64,000 bases of DNA from Microbacterium sp. SMR1 (GTDB lineage Bacteria; Actinomycetota; Actinomycetes; Actinomycetales; Microbacteriaceae). The DNA is taken from contig NZ_QMBN01000005.1 of NCBI RefSeq assembly GCF_003289625.1, positions 12,126-76,125 on the forward strand, in the 5' to 3' direction. A program made the position numbers and the translations under genes. This document shows, one piece after another, positions 26,970 to 39,218 of the stretch. The notes under the pieces are model-generated. The model was given only the letters and a program-made list of their open reading frames with translations, was not told where the DNA came from and made no database searches. The number at the start of each line of letters is the position of its first letter. Positions within the stretch are counted from its first letter, which is position 1.

Positions 26970-28565
26970 TCAGACCCAGCCGGGCAGCCAGTTGTGCAGC
27001 CGGTAGAACTCGTAGGGCACCGAGATCGCCGACCACAGCGGGAACCAGAATGCGGCGAGGACCAGGACGAGGCCGAGGAACACGACGACGACGCGTTCGA
27101 CGCCGCGGGTGGTTCCTCGATCGCGACGCGCGGACCGGACCGCCGATCGGATGACGAAGACCAGAGCGAGCAGGAGGAACGGCTGGATCAGGACCGTGTA
27201 GAACTGGAAGATCGTGCGCTCGGGGAAGAGCAGCCACGGCGAGTACGTCGCGACGACACCGGTCAGGACGATGCCGTACGCGCCGTCACGGGTGCGGAAC
27301 AACAGGTAGACGAGGTACAGCACGCTCGCGACGCCCGCCCACCAGACGATGGGGTTCGGCATGCTGTACAGGATCTCCCAGCAGCCGTTGGGGTCGGTGC
27401 ACGAACCGGTTCCGCCGGGCGTGCTGCCCGCGTACATCGAGGTCGGGCGCAGAAGGAGCGGCCATTGCGCCGCGGGGCTCGCGTAGGCGTGGGGAGTCGA
27501 CATCCCGGCCGTCGACCCGTACATCGACTCGTGATATCGCCACAGGCTCTGCAGCGACAGGGGTACCCATGACCAGAATCCGGTCGCGGGGTTCGCGTCC
27601 GCAGCGTGCCGGTCGTACCCGCCGTCGGTCACGAACCAGCCGGTCCACGACGCGAGGTACACCACGAGCGCCACCGGCACGAGCAGCATGAACGACACCG
27701 CCCCTTGCCGGACCGTCGCGTCGGCGGGCCAGAACAGGACGCCGGCGCTGCGGCGGGCGAGGGCATCGCTGACGACGAGATAGATGCCGATCGCTGCCAG
27801 CACCCAGACGCCCGACCACTTCACCGCGGTCGCCGCGCCGGCCGCCGCACCCGCGGCGATCACCCACGGGCGGTTCCACAGCACCGGTCCCCAGGCGGGG
27901 GCGCCGACGTCGTCCCATCGCGCCGCGATGCGCTCGGCGAGAACGACCCGGGTGCGTTCGCGGTCCAGCACGACGAACCAGAACGCCAGCAGGGTGAACA
28001 ACGTCAGGAAGATGTCGAGCAGCGCCACCCGGCTCATCACGATCCCGAGGCCGTCGATCGCGAGCAGGCCGGATGCCAGCGACGCGAAGACGATCGAACC
28101 GGTGAGGCTGCGTGCGAGGAGGTAGAGCACGAGCACGCACGCCGTGCCGGCCAGGGCCGTGCCCAGCCGCCAGGCGAAGGTCGAGTCGGCGCCGAACAGG
28201 GCCATCGGCAGACCGATGAGGTACTTGCCGAGCGGGGGGTGCACGACGAAGCTGCCCGTCGTCGTGAAGATGTCGGTCTCGCCCGCGAGGAAGCGTTCGT
28301 CGGCGCCGTCCGGCCAGGTTGCGGCGTACCCGAGCACCCATTGGCTCCAGGCGTCCTTGACGTAATAGGTCTCGTCGAAGACCACGGCGTGGGGATGAGC
28401 CAGGTTCCACATCCGCAGGACGGCGGCGATCAGCGTGATCACCAGCGGTGCGATCCAGGCCACCCGTCGGGCGAAGGCCGGGTCGCCGCTGAAGCGGGCG
28501 TGCCACCGGTCGAGAAGGGTCGGCCGACGCCTCTCGGGGAGCAGCGGCTCAGCGGTCGTCGTCAC
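26970..28565 (-). CDS. pmt: Polyprenyl-phosphate-mannose protein O-mannosyltransferase (Pmt)
   Basis: The 531-residue membrane protein has about ten or more hydrophobic segments and the GT39 signature VVFDETYYVKDAW near residue 65, containing the catalytic Asp-Glu pair. The C-terminal half shows HPPLGK and PTSMYAG-like loop motifs of PMT proteins. In actinobacteria Pmt transfers mannose from polyprenyl-phosphate-mannose to Ser/Thr of proteins leaving through Sec. The GTG at 28565 is preceded at 6 nt by TAGGCT. It is divergent from rsmI, as in Mycobacterium tuberculosis (Rv1002c/Rv1003). The Thr/Ser-rich Ig protein encoded nearby would be a natural substrate, but that is inference. Confidence 0.93.
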   Translation of the reverse strand: MTTTAEPLLPERRRPTLLDRWHARFSGDPAFARRVAWIAPLVITLIAAVLRMWNLAHPHAVVFDETYYVKDAWSQWVLGYAATWPDGADERFLAGETDIFTTTGSFVVHPPLGKYLIGLPMALFGADSTFAWRLGTALAGTACVLVLYLLARSLTGSIVFASLASGLLAIDGLGIVMSRVALLDIFLTLFTLLAFWFVVLDRERTRVVLAERIAARWDDVGAPAWGPVLWNRPWVIAAGAAAGAATAVKWSGVWVLAAIGIYLVVSDALARRSAGVLFWPADATVRQGAVSFMLLVPVALVVYLASWTGWFVTDGGYDRHAADANPATGFWSWVPLSLQSLWRYHESMYGSTAGMSTPHAYASPAAQWPLLLRPTSMYAGSTPGGTGSCTDPNGCWEILYSMPNPIVWWAGVASVLYLVYLLFRTRDGAYGIVLTGVVATYSPWLLFPERTIFQFYTVLIQPFLLLALVFVIRSAVRSARRDRGTTRGVERVVVVFLGLVLVLAAFWFPLWSAISVPYEFYRLHNWLPGWV

Positions 28566-28571
28566 GCCGCC

Positions 28572-28581
28572 AGCCTATGCT
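28572..28581. promoter_or_regulatory. Overlapping divergent -10 elements for pmt and rsmI
   Basis: AGCCTATGCT contains TATGCT for rsmI (28576-28581, 6 nt before its GTG) and, on the other strand, TAGGCT for pmt (28577-28572, 6 nt before its GTG). The two -10 hexamers share two base pairs. Both transcripts would begin at or next to their start codons. Confidence 0.55.
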
Positions 28582-28587
28582 GGGGCG

Positions 28588-29412
28588 GTGATCATCCTCG
28601 CCGCGACGCCCATCGGCAACCTCGGCGACGCCACGACGCGGCTCGTGACCGCGCTCGAACAGGCGACGACCATCGCCGCCGAGGACACACGCACCACCCA
28701 GCGCCTGCTCCAGGCCCTCGGGGTGACCAACCGTCCCCGTCTGATCGCCCTTCACGACCACAACGAGAAGCAGCGAGCCGTCGAGCTCGTCGAGCGCGCC
28801 CGTACCGAGGACGTCCTCGTCCTCAGCGATGCCGGGATGCCCACGGTCAGCGACCCCGGGTTCGGGCTCGTCGCCGCGGCGGCGGCAGCGGGGGTCACCG
28901 TGACCGTCCTGCCCGGTCCGAGCGCCGTGCTCGCCGCGCTCGCCGTCTCCGGGCTTCCGACGGACCGGTTCGCCTTCGAGGGCTTCCCGCCCCGCAAGCC
29001 GGGGGACCGGCGCCGGCTCTTCGACCAGCTGGCCGGCGAGCAGCGCACGCTCGTCTTCTTCGAGGCGCCGTCGCGCATCGCCGAGGTGCTGCGGGCGATG
29101 GCCGAGGCGTTCGGAGGCGACCGCCGAGCGGCCGTCTGCCGCGAGCTGACGAAGCTGCACGAGGAGGTGGCGCGCGGCACGCTCGATGAGCTCGCCGCGT
29201 GGGCTGCCGACGGCGTCCGCGGCGAGATCGTCATCGTGGTGGAGGGCGCCGGGGTGCGCGAGATCGACCCCGCGGATGCGCTCGCGCAGGTGCAGCGGCT
29301 CGTGGCCGACGGCATCCGGCTCAAGGACGCCGCCGCCGAGGTCGCGGCCGCGACCGGCCTGTCGTCCCGCGACCTGTATCAGGCCGCTCTCGCCGCCCGC
29401 GCCGGGTCCTGA
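28588..29412 (+). CDS. rsmI: 16S rRNA (cytidine-1402-2'-O)-methyltransferase RsmI
   Basis: Start GTG at 28588 gives 274 residues beginning IILAATPIGNLGDAT, the conserved RsmI N-terminus; upstream in-frame codons are not part of the conserved protein. Further motifs are EDTRTTQRLL, LSDAGMPTVSDPG and LPGPSAVLAALAVSGLP of the tetrapyrrole-methylase fold. It methylates the ribose of C1402 in the decoding centre of 16S rRNA using S-adenosylmethionine. No Shine-Dalgarno is present and a TATGCT lies 6 nt upstream. The gene is followed by a repeat-rich hairpin shared with the convergent galactanase gene. Confidence 0.95.
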   Translation: MIILAATPIGNLGDATTRLVTALEQATTIAAEDTRTTQRLLQALGVTNRPRLIALHDHNEKQRAVELVERARTEDVLVLSDAGMPTVSDPGFGLVAAAAAAGVTVTVLPGPSAVLAALAVSGLPTDRFAFEGFPPRKPGDRRRLFDQLAGEQRTLVFFEAPSRIAEVLRAMAEAFGGDRRAAVCRELTKLHEEVARGTLDELAAWAADGVRGEIVIVVEGAGVREIDPADALAQVQRLVADGIRLKDAAAEVAAATGLSSRDLYQAALAARAGS

Positions 29413-29514
29413 CGCGGCCCGCCCCTGACGCGGCCCGCCCCTGACGCGAGAAAGCACCATCCCCGCGAGAACGCACCGTCTTGGGCACGTTTTCGCGGGG
29501 ACGGTGCGTTCTCG
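29409..29514. repeat. Repeat cluster and hairpin between rsmI and galactanase genes
   Basis: It holds two tandem 16-bp copies of CTGACGCGGCCCGCCC (29409-29440), then CGAGAAAGCACC (29447-29458), then a perfect 15-bp inverted repeat CGAGAACGCACCGTC (29466-29480) with its complement at 29500-29514. The hairpin can terminate both convergent genes. A related motif occurs at 31922-31952. Confidence 0.75.
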
Positions 29515-29518
29515 GGGG

Positions 29519-34478
<4,960 letters not shown>

Positions 34479-34501
34479 GTGCATCTCCTTCACGAGAGAG
34501 G

Positions 34502-34534
34502 TCCGGGGGCGGAGCGGTGTGCTCCGCCCCCGGA
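34502..34534 (-). terminator. Intra-operon stem-loop after the galactoside-binding protein gene
   Basis: A perfect 14-bp inverted repeat (34502-34515 with 34521-34534, 5-nt loop) lies just after the binding-protein stop and before the MalF gene. It has no T-run. Its placement matches the stem-loop at 1468-1498 in the other sugar operon. Confidence 0.7.
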
Positions 34535-34539
34535 GGGGA

Positions 34540-35775
34540 TCAGCCGATCGCGGCCTGGACGTCGGTCACCATGGTGTTCCAGGTGCTGACGGGGTCGCCG
34601 CCCTTGATGATCTGCACCTGTGCGGCGTTCCACAGGTCCCAGACCGAACCCATCTCGGGGATCGAGGGCTGCGGCACGCCGTTCGCGGCGGAGGCGAGGA
34701 AGCCGGCGACGACGGGGTCGGACGAGACCTCGGCGGCGAGGGTCTTCCACGCGGGCAGGCGCGGGTCGGCCTCGTAGAGGGCGCGCTGCGCGTCATCCGT
34801 TGCGAGGTAGGTGGTCAGGAACTCCTGGGCCAGCAGCTTGTTCGCGCTCTCCGAGCTGATGTAGAAGCCCTGGACGCCCACGAACGGCGCGGCGGTCTCG
34901 CCGCCGGCCGACGGGATCGGGTTGACCTTGACGTTCACACCGTTGGCGGTGAGGGCCTCGATCGCCCACGGGCCCTGAACCGTGTACGCGGCGGTACCGG
35001 CGGCGAAGAGCTCGTTGTTGGTGTCGTAGTCGATCGTGGTCGAGATCTCGCCGGAGCCGGCCTCGCCGTGCGCGCCGAGCCAGGTGGCGAAAGCCTCGCC
35101 GCCCGCGCCGCCCATGCCCACCTCGGTCGTGTAGGAGCCGGTGGCGTCCTGCACGAACACCGGGGCGCCGAACGACGTCTGGAACCCGTACATCGTGTAC
35201 GCGTCGCCCTTCTGACCCGCCGTGTTGATGACGAACGGACGCTCGGCGCCCGCGGTCTGGGCGCGGGCGATCATGTCGTCGAAGGACGACGGCGCCTCTT
35301 CGCCGACGAGGTCGGTGTTCTGCACGAGCGCGATCGTCTCGAGCGCGTAGGGGAAGCCGTAGAGCTGCCCGTCGTAGGTGAACGCGTCGACGGCGACCTT
35401 CTCGATCTGGTCGGCCTTGTCGCCGAGGTCGATCGTGTCGACGACGCCGGCCGAGACGAAGGAGCCGAGGAAGTCGTGGGCGCCCACCGTGATGTCCGGA
35501 CCCTCGCCGGTCGGCACCTGGTTGATGAAGTCGTTGCGGATGTCCTCGAAGTTCTTCTGGACCAGCTCGATCTTGGTGCCGGTCTCGTCTTCGAAGGCCT
35601 TCGCCGCCGCCTCGATGGCCGGCGCACGGTTGGCGTCGGTCCAGACGACGAGCGAGCCGCCGCCCGAGCCGCCTTCGGCGTTGCCGCTGTCGCTGGGGGT
35701 GCTGCCGCCGGAGCAACCGGCGAGCAGGACGGTGGTCGCCGCGATGGCGACGATTCCGGTCCCGATCTTGCGCAT
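34540..35775 (-). CDS. Extracellular sugar-binding lipoprotein, MalE family
   Basis: The start chosen is ATG 35775 (MRKIGTGIVAIA), giving 411 residues with a lipoprotein signal and lipobox LAGC (Cys about residue 21). The body (VVWTDANRAPAIEAAAKAFE, QLYGFPYALETIALVQN, later AAYTVQGPWAIEALT) is typical of family 1 solute-binding proteins. It should deliver galacto-oligosaccharides from galactan breakdown to the MalF/MalG permease. Its Shine-Dalgarno lies in one arm of an 8-bp inverted repeat. It follows the GH42 gene in the same direction with a 145-bp gap that may hold its own promoter. Confidence 0.92.
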   Translation of the reverse strand: MRKIGTGIVAIAATTVLLAGCSGGSTPSDSGNAEGGSGGGSLVVWTDANRAPAIEAAAKAFEDETGTKIELVQKNFEDIRNDFINQVPTGEGPDITVGAHDFLGSFVSAGVVDTIDLGDKADQIEKVAVDAFTYDGQLYGFPYALETIALVQNTDLVGEEAPSSFDDMIARAQTAGAERPFVINTAGQKGDAYTMYGFQTSFGAPVFVQDATGSYTTEVGMGGAGGEAFATWLGAHGEAGSGEISTTIDYDTNNELFAAGTAAYTVQGPWAIEALTANGVNVKVNPIPSAGGETAAPFVGVQGFYISSESANKLLAQEFLTTYLATDDAQRALYEADPRLPAWKTLAAEVSSDPVVAGFLASAANGVPQPSIPEMGSVWDLWNAAQVQIIKGGDPVSTWNTMVTDVQAAIG

Positions 35776-35782
35776 GGATCTT

Positions 35783-35807
35783 CCTTCCGAAGTGGTCGAT
35801 CGGAAGG
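35783..35807 (-). promoter_or_regulatory. Inverted repeat covering the Shine-Dalgarno of the binding-protein gene
   Basis: CCTTCCGA (35783-35790) and TCGGAAGG (35800-35807) form an 8-bp stem with a 9-nt loop. On the minus strand the 3' arm contains the GGAAGG used as ribosome-binding site, so it may either hide the site or act as an operator. A second short dyad (CCTCG-TG-CGAGG) lies at 35809-35820. Confidence 0.35.
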
Positions 35808-35920
35808 GCCTCGTGCGAGGTCGCTCCGTCACGACCGATGTGGATGCCGCTGCCGGGTGGCGGCGGCGCTTTCTCAGTGCATGCCGTGAGACGTCGGCTG
35901 TCTCCCGGCGTCGGGGTGGG

Positions 35921-37942
35921 TCAGTGACCACCCCCGGGTGCTGTGCGCGGTGCGCGGATGACGGCGACGTCGCCCGCACTCACCTCCAGCGTGCCCCGGA
36001 CGGCGCGCCCTGAGAACAGGTCGACACCTTCCAGGGCGAGCTCAGCGTCCGTCGCCGCATGGTTGATCGCGATGACGTAGTCATCGGCGTCGCCCGCGCG
36101 GCGGACGATCTCGAGGCCGGCCGGCGCGTCGACCGGGGCGATGCCCGCGTCGGCGTAGACCTCCGCCATGATGGCGGCGAGGCCGGCGGCATCCGGTCGA
36201 GTACTGACGTACCAGCCGGTGCCCGCTCCGTGCCGCTTGCGCGTCACCGCGGGCATCCCGGCGCCCGGTCCGTCGACGTAGGTCGCGCGGGTCTCCGCGT
36301 CCGACACCACCAGGTGCTCGTGCCAGACGTCGGCGGTATGGGACGCGCCGCCGAACTCGATCGTCGTGGTCGCGCCCGCGCGCAGCGGCAGGTGCTCCTC
36401 GACGCGGATTCCGAGGGACGGCTCGAGGGGAGCGGCGAAGCCGCCCGGGTGCACGGCGTCGTTCTCGTCGACGACGGCCGAGAAGAACGAGACGACCAGC
36501 GTGCCGCCGGCTTCGACGTACCGGTTGAGGTTGTCGGCATCAGCCTGACGCAGGAGGTACTGCGCGGGGGCGATGACGAGCTTGTAGCCGGAGAGATCGT
36601 GGCCCGGCAGGGCGAAGTCGACGGTGATGTTGTCGCGCCACAGGCGCTCGTAGAACGCCCGGATGCGCTCGTCGTGCGAGACGTCCTCCGAGGGGCGCCA
36701 CTCGAGGTCCTGCGCCCAGAACGACTCGAAGTCCCACAGGATCGCGACGTCGGCGTGGACGCGCGAGCCGCGCACCTCGGCGAGGCGGTTCAGCTTCGCG
36801 CCGAGATCGACGACCTCGCGGAAAACGCGTGACTCGGTGCCGGCGTGCGGCAGCATCGCCGAGTGGAACTTCTCGGCGCCCGAGCGCCCGGCACGCCACT
36901 GGAAGAAGAGGATGCCGTCGGCCCCGCGGCCCAGGTGCGACAGCGAGTTGCGCGCCATCTCGCCCGGTCGCTTGGCGACGTTGCGCGGCTGCCAGTTGAC
37001 CGCCGAGGTCGAGTGCTCCATGAGGATCCAGGGCTTGCCGCCCCCGACCGAGCGCGAGAGGTCGGCGGCGATGGCCAGGCCGATCTCGCCCTCGACGTCT
37101 GCGGCCCACAGGTAGTGGTCGTCCGAGACGATGTCGACCTCACGCGCCCAGGCCCACAGGTCGCAGCCGTGGTGCTGGTTCGCCATGAAGTTCGTCGTCA
37201 CCGGAAGCGACGAGAACCGCCGGATGGCGTCGCGCTCCGCGACGAAGCAGGCGCGCAGCTGGGCGTCGGTGAACCGCGCGAAGTCGAGCCGCTGCGCGGG
37301 GTTGACGACCGAGGGAGCGGCAGCGGGGACGCCGACGTGCTCCCAGACGCCGTAGTGCTGCCCCCAGAAGGCGGTGCCCCACGCCGCGTTGAGGGCGTCG
37401 AGCGAGCCGTACTTCTCCTGCAGCCAGCCGCGCCAGGCGCGCTGGGCGTGCTCGGAGTAGTCCTCGCCGACGGGAACGCCGTACTCGTTGTGCACGTGCC
37501 ACATGACGACAGCCGGGTGGTCGGCGTAGCGTTCGGCCAGCGTCGAGGCGATCCGCACGGCTGCCTCGCGGTAGGCGGGGGCGGAGTGCGACGCCATGCC
37601 GCGCGACCCGAAGCCCATCACCACGCCATCGCGGTTGACGGCGCGGGCATCGGGGTGCTCGGCGAAGAACCAGGCCGGCGGGGATGCCGTCGGGGTGCCG
37701 AGGTCGACGGCGATGCCGTTCTCATGGAGGAGGCCGATGATCTCGTCGAGCCAGTCGAAGTCGAAGACGCCCGCGCTGGTCTCGATGAGCGCCCACGAGA
37801 AGATGCCGACGCTGACGAGGTTCACTCCGGCTTCTCGCATGAGGCGGACGTCCTCGCGCCAGACCTCACGGGGCCACTGCTCCGGGTTGTAGTCGCCGCC
37901 GTAGGCGATCCCGTCGATGGCCGGCCAAACGCTCGCAGGCAT
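35921..37942 (-). CDS. Beta-galactosidase, GH42
   Basis: ATG 37942 (MPASVWPAIDG) has GAGGA upstream and gives 673 residues, the family norm. The TIM-barrel domain has the acid/base Glu in WHVHNEYG (about residue 155) and the nucleophile Glu in ILMEHSTSAVNW (about residue 320). The trimerisation domain and a small C-terminal beta domain follow. No signal peptide is present, so it acts on imported galacto-oligosaccharides in the cytoplasm. It is transcribed divergently from a LacI regulator across a 200-bp region with two palindromic operators. Confidence 0.95.
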   Translation of the reverse strand: MPASVWPAIDGIAYGGDYNPEQWPREVWREDVRLMREAGVNLVSVGIFSWALIETSAGVFDFDWLDEIIGLLHENGIAVDLGTPTASPPAWFFAEHPDARAVNRDGVVMGFGSRGMASHSAPAYREAAVRIASTLAERYADHPAVVMWHVHNEYGVPVGEDYSEHAQRAWRGWLQEKYGSLDALNAAWGTAFWGQHYGVWEHVGVPAAAPSVVNPAQRLDFARFTDAQLRACFVAERDAIRRFSSLPVTTNFMANQHHGCDLWAWAREVDIVSDDHYLWAADVEGEIGLAIAADLSRSVGGGKPWILMEHSTSAVNWQPRNVAKRPGEMARNSLSHLGRGADGILFFQWRAGRSGAEKFHSAMLPHAGTESRVFREVVDLGAKLNRLAEVRGSRVHADVAILWDFESFWAQDLEWRPSEDVSHDERIRAFYERLWRDNITVDFALPGHDLSGYKLVIAPAQYLLRQADADNLNRYVEAGGTLVVSFFSAVVDENDAVHPGGFAAPLEPSLGIRVEEHLPLRAGATTTIEFGGASHTADVWHEHLVVSDAETRATYVDGPGAGMPAVTRKRHGAGTGWYVSTRPDAAGLAAIMAEVYADAGIAPVDAPAGLEIVRRAGDADDYVIAINHAATDAELALEGVDLFSGRAVRGTLEVSAGDVAVIRAPRTAPGGGH

Positions 37943-37980
37943 GAAACGCGTCCTCGTGTCTCTCAGATGCACCGGTCGTA

Positions 37981-37996
37981 CTGTGACCGGTCACAG
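37981..37996. promoter_or_regulatory. LacI-type operator O1
   Basis: CTGTGACCGGTCACAG is a perfect 16-bp palindrome 39 bp before the GH42 start. The central CpG-containing dyad is typical of LacI/GalR sites. A near-identical site lies 72 bp away. Confidence 0.75.
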
Positions 37997-38052
37997 GGTG
38001 TGTGTGACCACTGTAAACGCGCGACCGATCCGCGACCCGACCCGTTATCGAA

Positions 38053-38068
38053 CTGTGACCGGTCCCAG
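38053..38068. promoter_or_regulatory. LacI-type operator O2
   Basis: CTGTGACCGGTCCCAG differs from O1 at one base and lies 75 bp before the LacI start. The 72-bp centre spacing is close to seven helical turns, which would allow looping between the sites. Confidence 0.7.
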
Positions 38069-38129
38069 AGCGGCTGCCAGCCTCGGCGCGTCCTCCGGGG
38101 CGCGCGACGGTCGACGGTCTCGTCCGGAG

Positions 38130-38135
38130 TAGGCT
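38130..38135 (+). promoter_or_regulatory. Leaderless-type -10 before the LacI gene
   Basis: TAGGCT ends 7 nt before the GTG start at 38143 and no Shine-Dalgarno is present. Confidence 0.5.
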
Positions 38136-38142
38136 CGCCGAC

Positions 38143-39159
38143 GTGAACGGCTCCACCGGCGCGTCGCGCAAACCGACCATCCGCGACGTCGCGGCCGCGG
38201 CCGGCGTCTCGCACGGCACCGTGTCGCGGGTCATCAACGGCGGGCACTGGGTGTCGCCCGAGGCCCGGGACGCCGTCGACCGCGCCATCCGCGAGACCGG
38301 CTACACCGCGAACCACGCGGCCCGGAGTCTCGCGACGGGGCGGTCGAACTCGCTGGCCTTCCTGCTGACCGAGCCCCAGCACCTGCTTTTCGCCGACCCG
38401 ACCTTCGCCCTGCTGCTGCGGGGAGCGACCGAGGCACTGGCCCAGCGTTCGATGACCCTCGTGCTCATGATCGCCGACACCGCGGCCGAGCGGGCGAACG
38501 TCGAGCGGTACGTCCGCGCGGGTCACGTCGATGGCGTCCTGCTCATCTCGTCGCACGAGTCGAACCCGCTGCTCGCCTCGCTGATCTCCGCGGGCGTGCC
38601 CACCGTGTGCACCGGTGTCCCGCTCGGCGATCGCGCGCACGTGCCCACCGTCTCGGTCGACGAGCAGGAGTCCGCGCGCATCATGACGCGTCATCTCCTC
38701 TCGCGTGGCCACCGCCGCATCGCTGTGATCACCGGGCCCGACGACACCCCGGGCGGTCGGTACCGCCTGCAGGGGTTCCGCGAGGAGATGGGCGATCTGT
38801 TCGACCCCGAGCTCGTCGAGCAGGACGTCTATTCGAGCGACGCCGGCGCGGGGGCCATGATCCGTCTGCTGGAGCGCGCCCCCGACATCGACGCCGTCTT
38901 CGCGGCATCCGATGTCATGGCGGTGGGCGCGATCGCCGCCATCCGCCGCAGCGGACGGCGCGTTCCGGACGACATCGCCGTCGCCGGCTTCGATGATTCG
39001 GGCCTCGCGGCGACGCACGATCCGCCCCTGACGACGATGCGTCAGCCGTGGAACGAGATCAGCTCGGCGATGGTCGACATGGTGCTGCAGGTGATCGCGG
39101 GGGGCGACCCGGAGCCGCTCGTGCTGCCGACATCCCTCATCGTGCGCGAGACCGCGTGA
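38143..39159 (+). CDS. LacI-family regulator of the galactan locus
   Basis: The 338-residue protein has the LacI helix-turn-helix (TIRDVAAAAGVSHGTVSRVI, residues about 12-31), hinge helix AARSL, and a periplasmic-binding-like sensor domain ending in the usual PTSLIVRETA. The neighbourhood and the two CTGTGACCGGTCACAG-like sites between it and GH42 point to local control, with release by galactose or galactobiose likely. The start GTG is leaderless-type. I cannot find the same operator in front of the binding-protein or galactanase genes, so those may follow from GH42 read-through. Confidence 0.9.
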   Translation: MNGSTGASRKPTIRDVAAAAGVSHGTVSRVINGGHWVSPEARDAVDRAIRETGYTANHAARSLATGRSNSLAFLLTEPQHLLFADPTFALLLRGATEALAQRSMTLVLMIADTAAERANVERYVRAGHVDGVLLISSHESNPLLASLISAGVPTVCTGVPLGDRAHVPTVSVDEQESARIMTRHLLSRGHRRIAVITGPDDTPGGRYRLQGFREEMGDLFDPELVEQDVYSSDAGAGAMIRLLERAPDIDAVFAASDVMAVGAIAAIRRSGRRVPDDIAVAGFDDSGLAATHDPPLTTMRQPWNEISSAMVDMVLQVIAGGDPEPLVLPTSLIVRETA

Positions 39160-39206
39160 CGCGTCGCCGTGTCGACACACGGCCGCGGCGGTCCGCGCAC
39201 TCGAAC

Positions 39207-39212
39207 TAGAAT
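39207..39212 (+). promoter_or_regulatory. Leaderless-type -10 before metG
   Basis: TAGAAT ends 6 nt before the GTG start at 39219. No ribosome-binding site lies in between. Confidence 0.55.
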
Positions 39213-39218
39213 CTCGGG

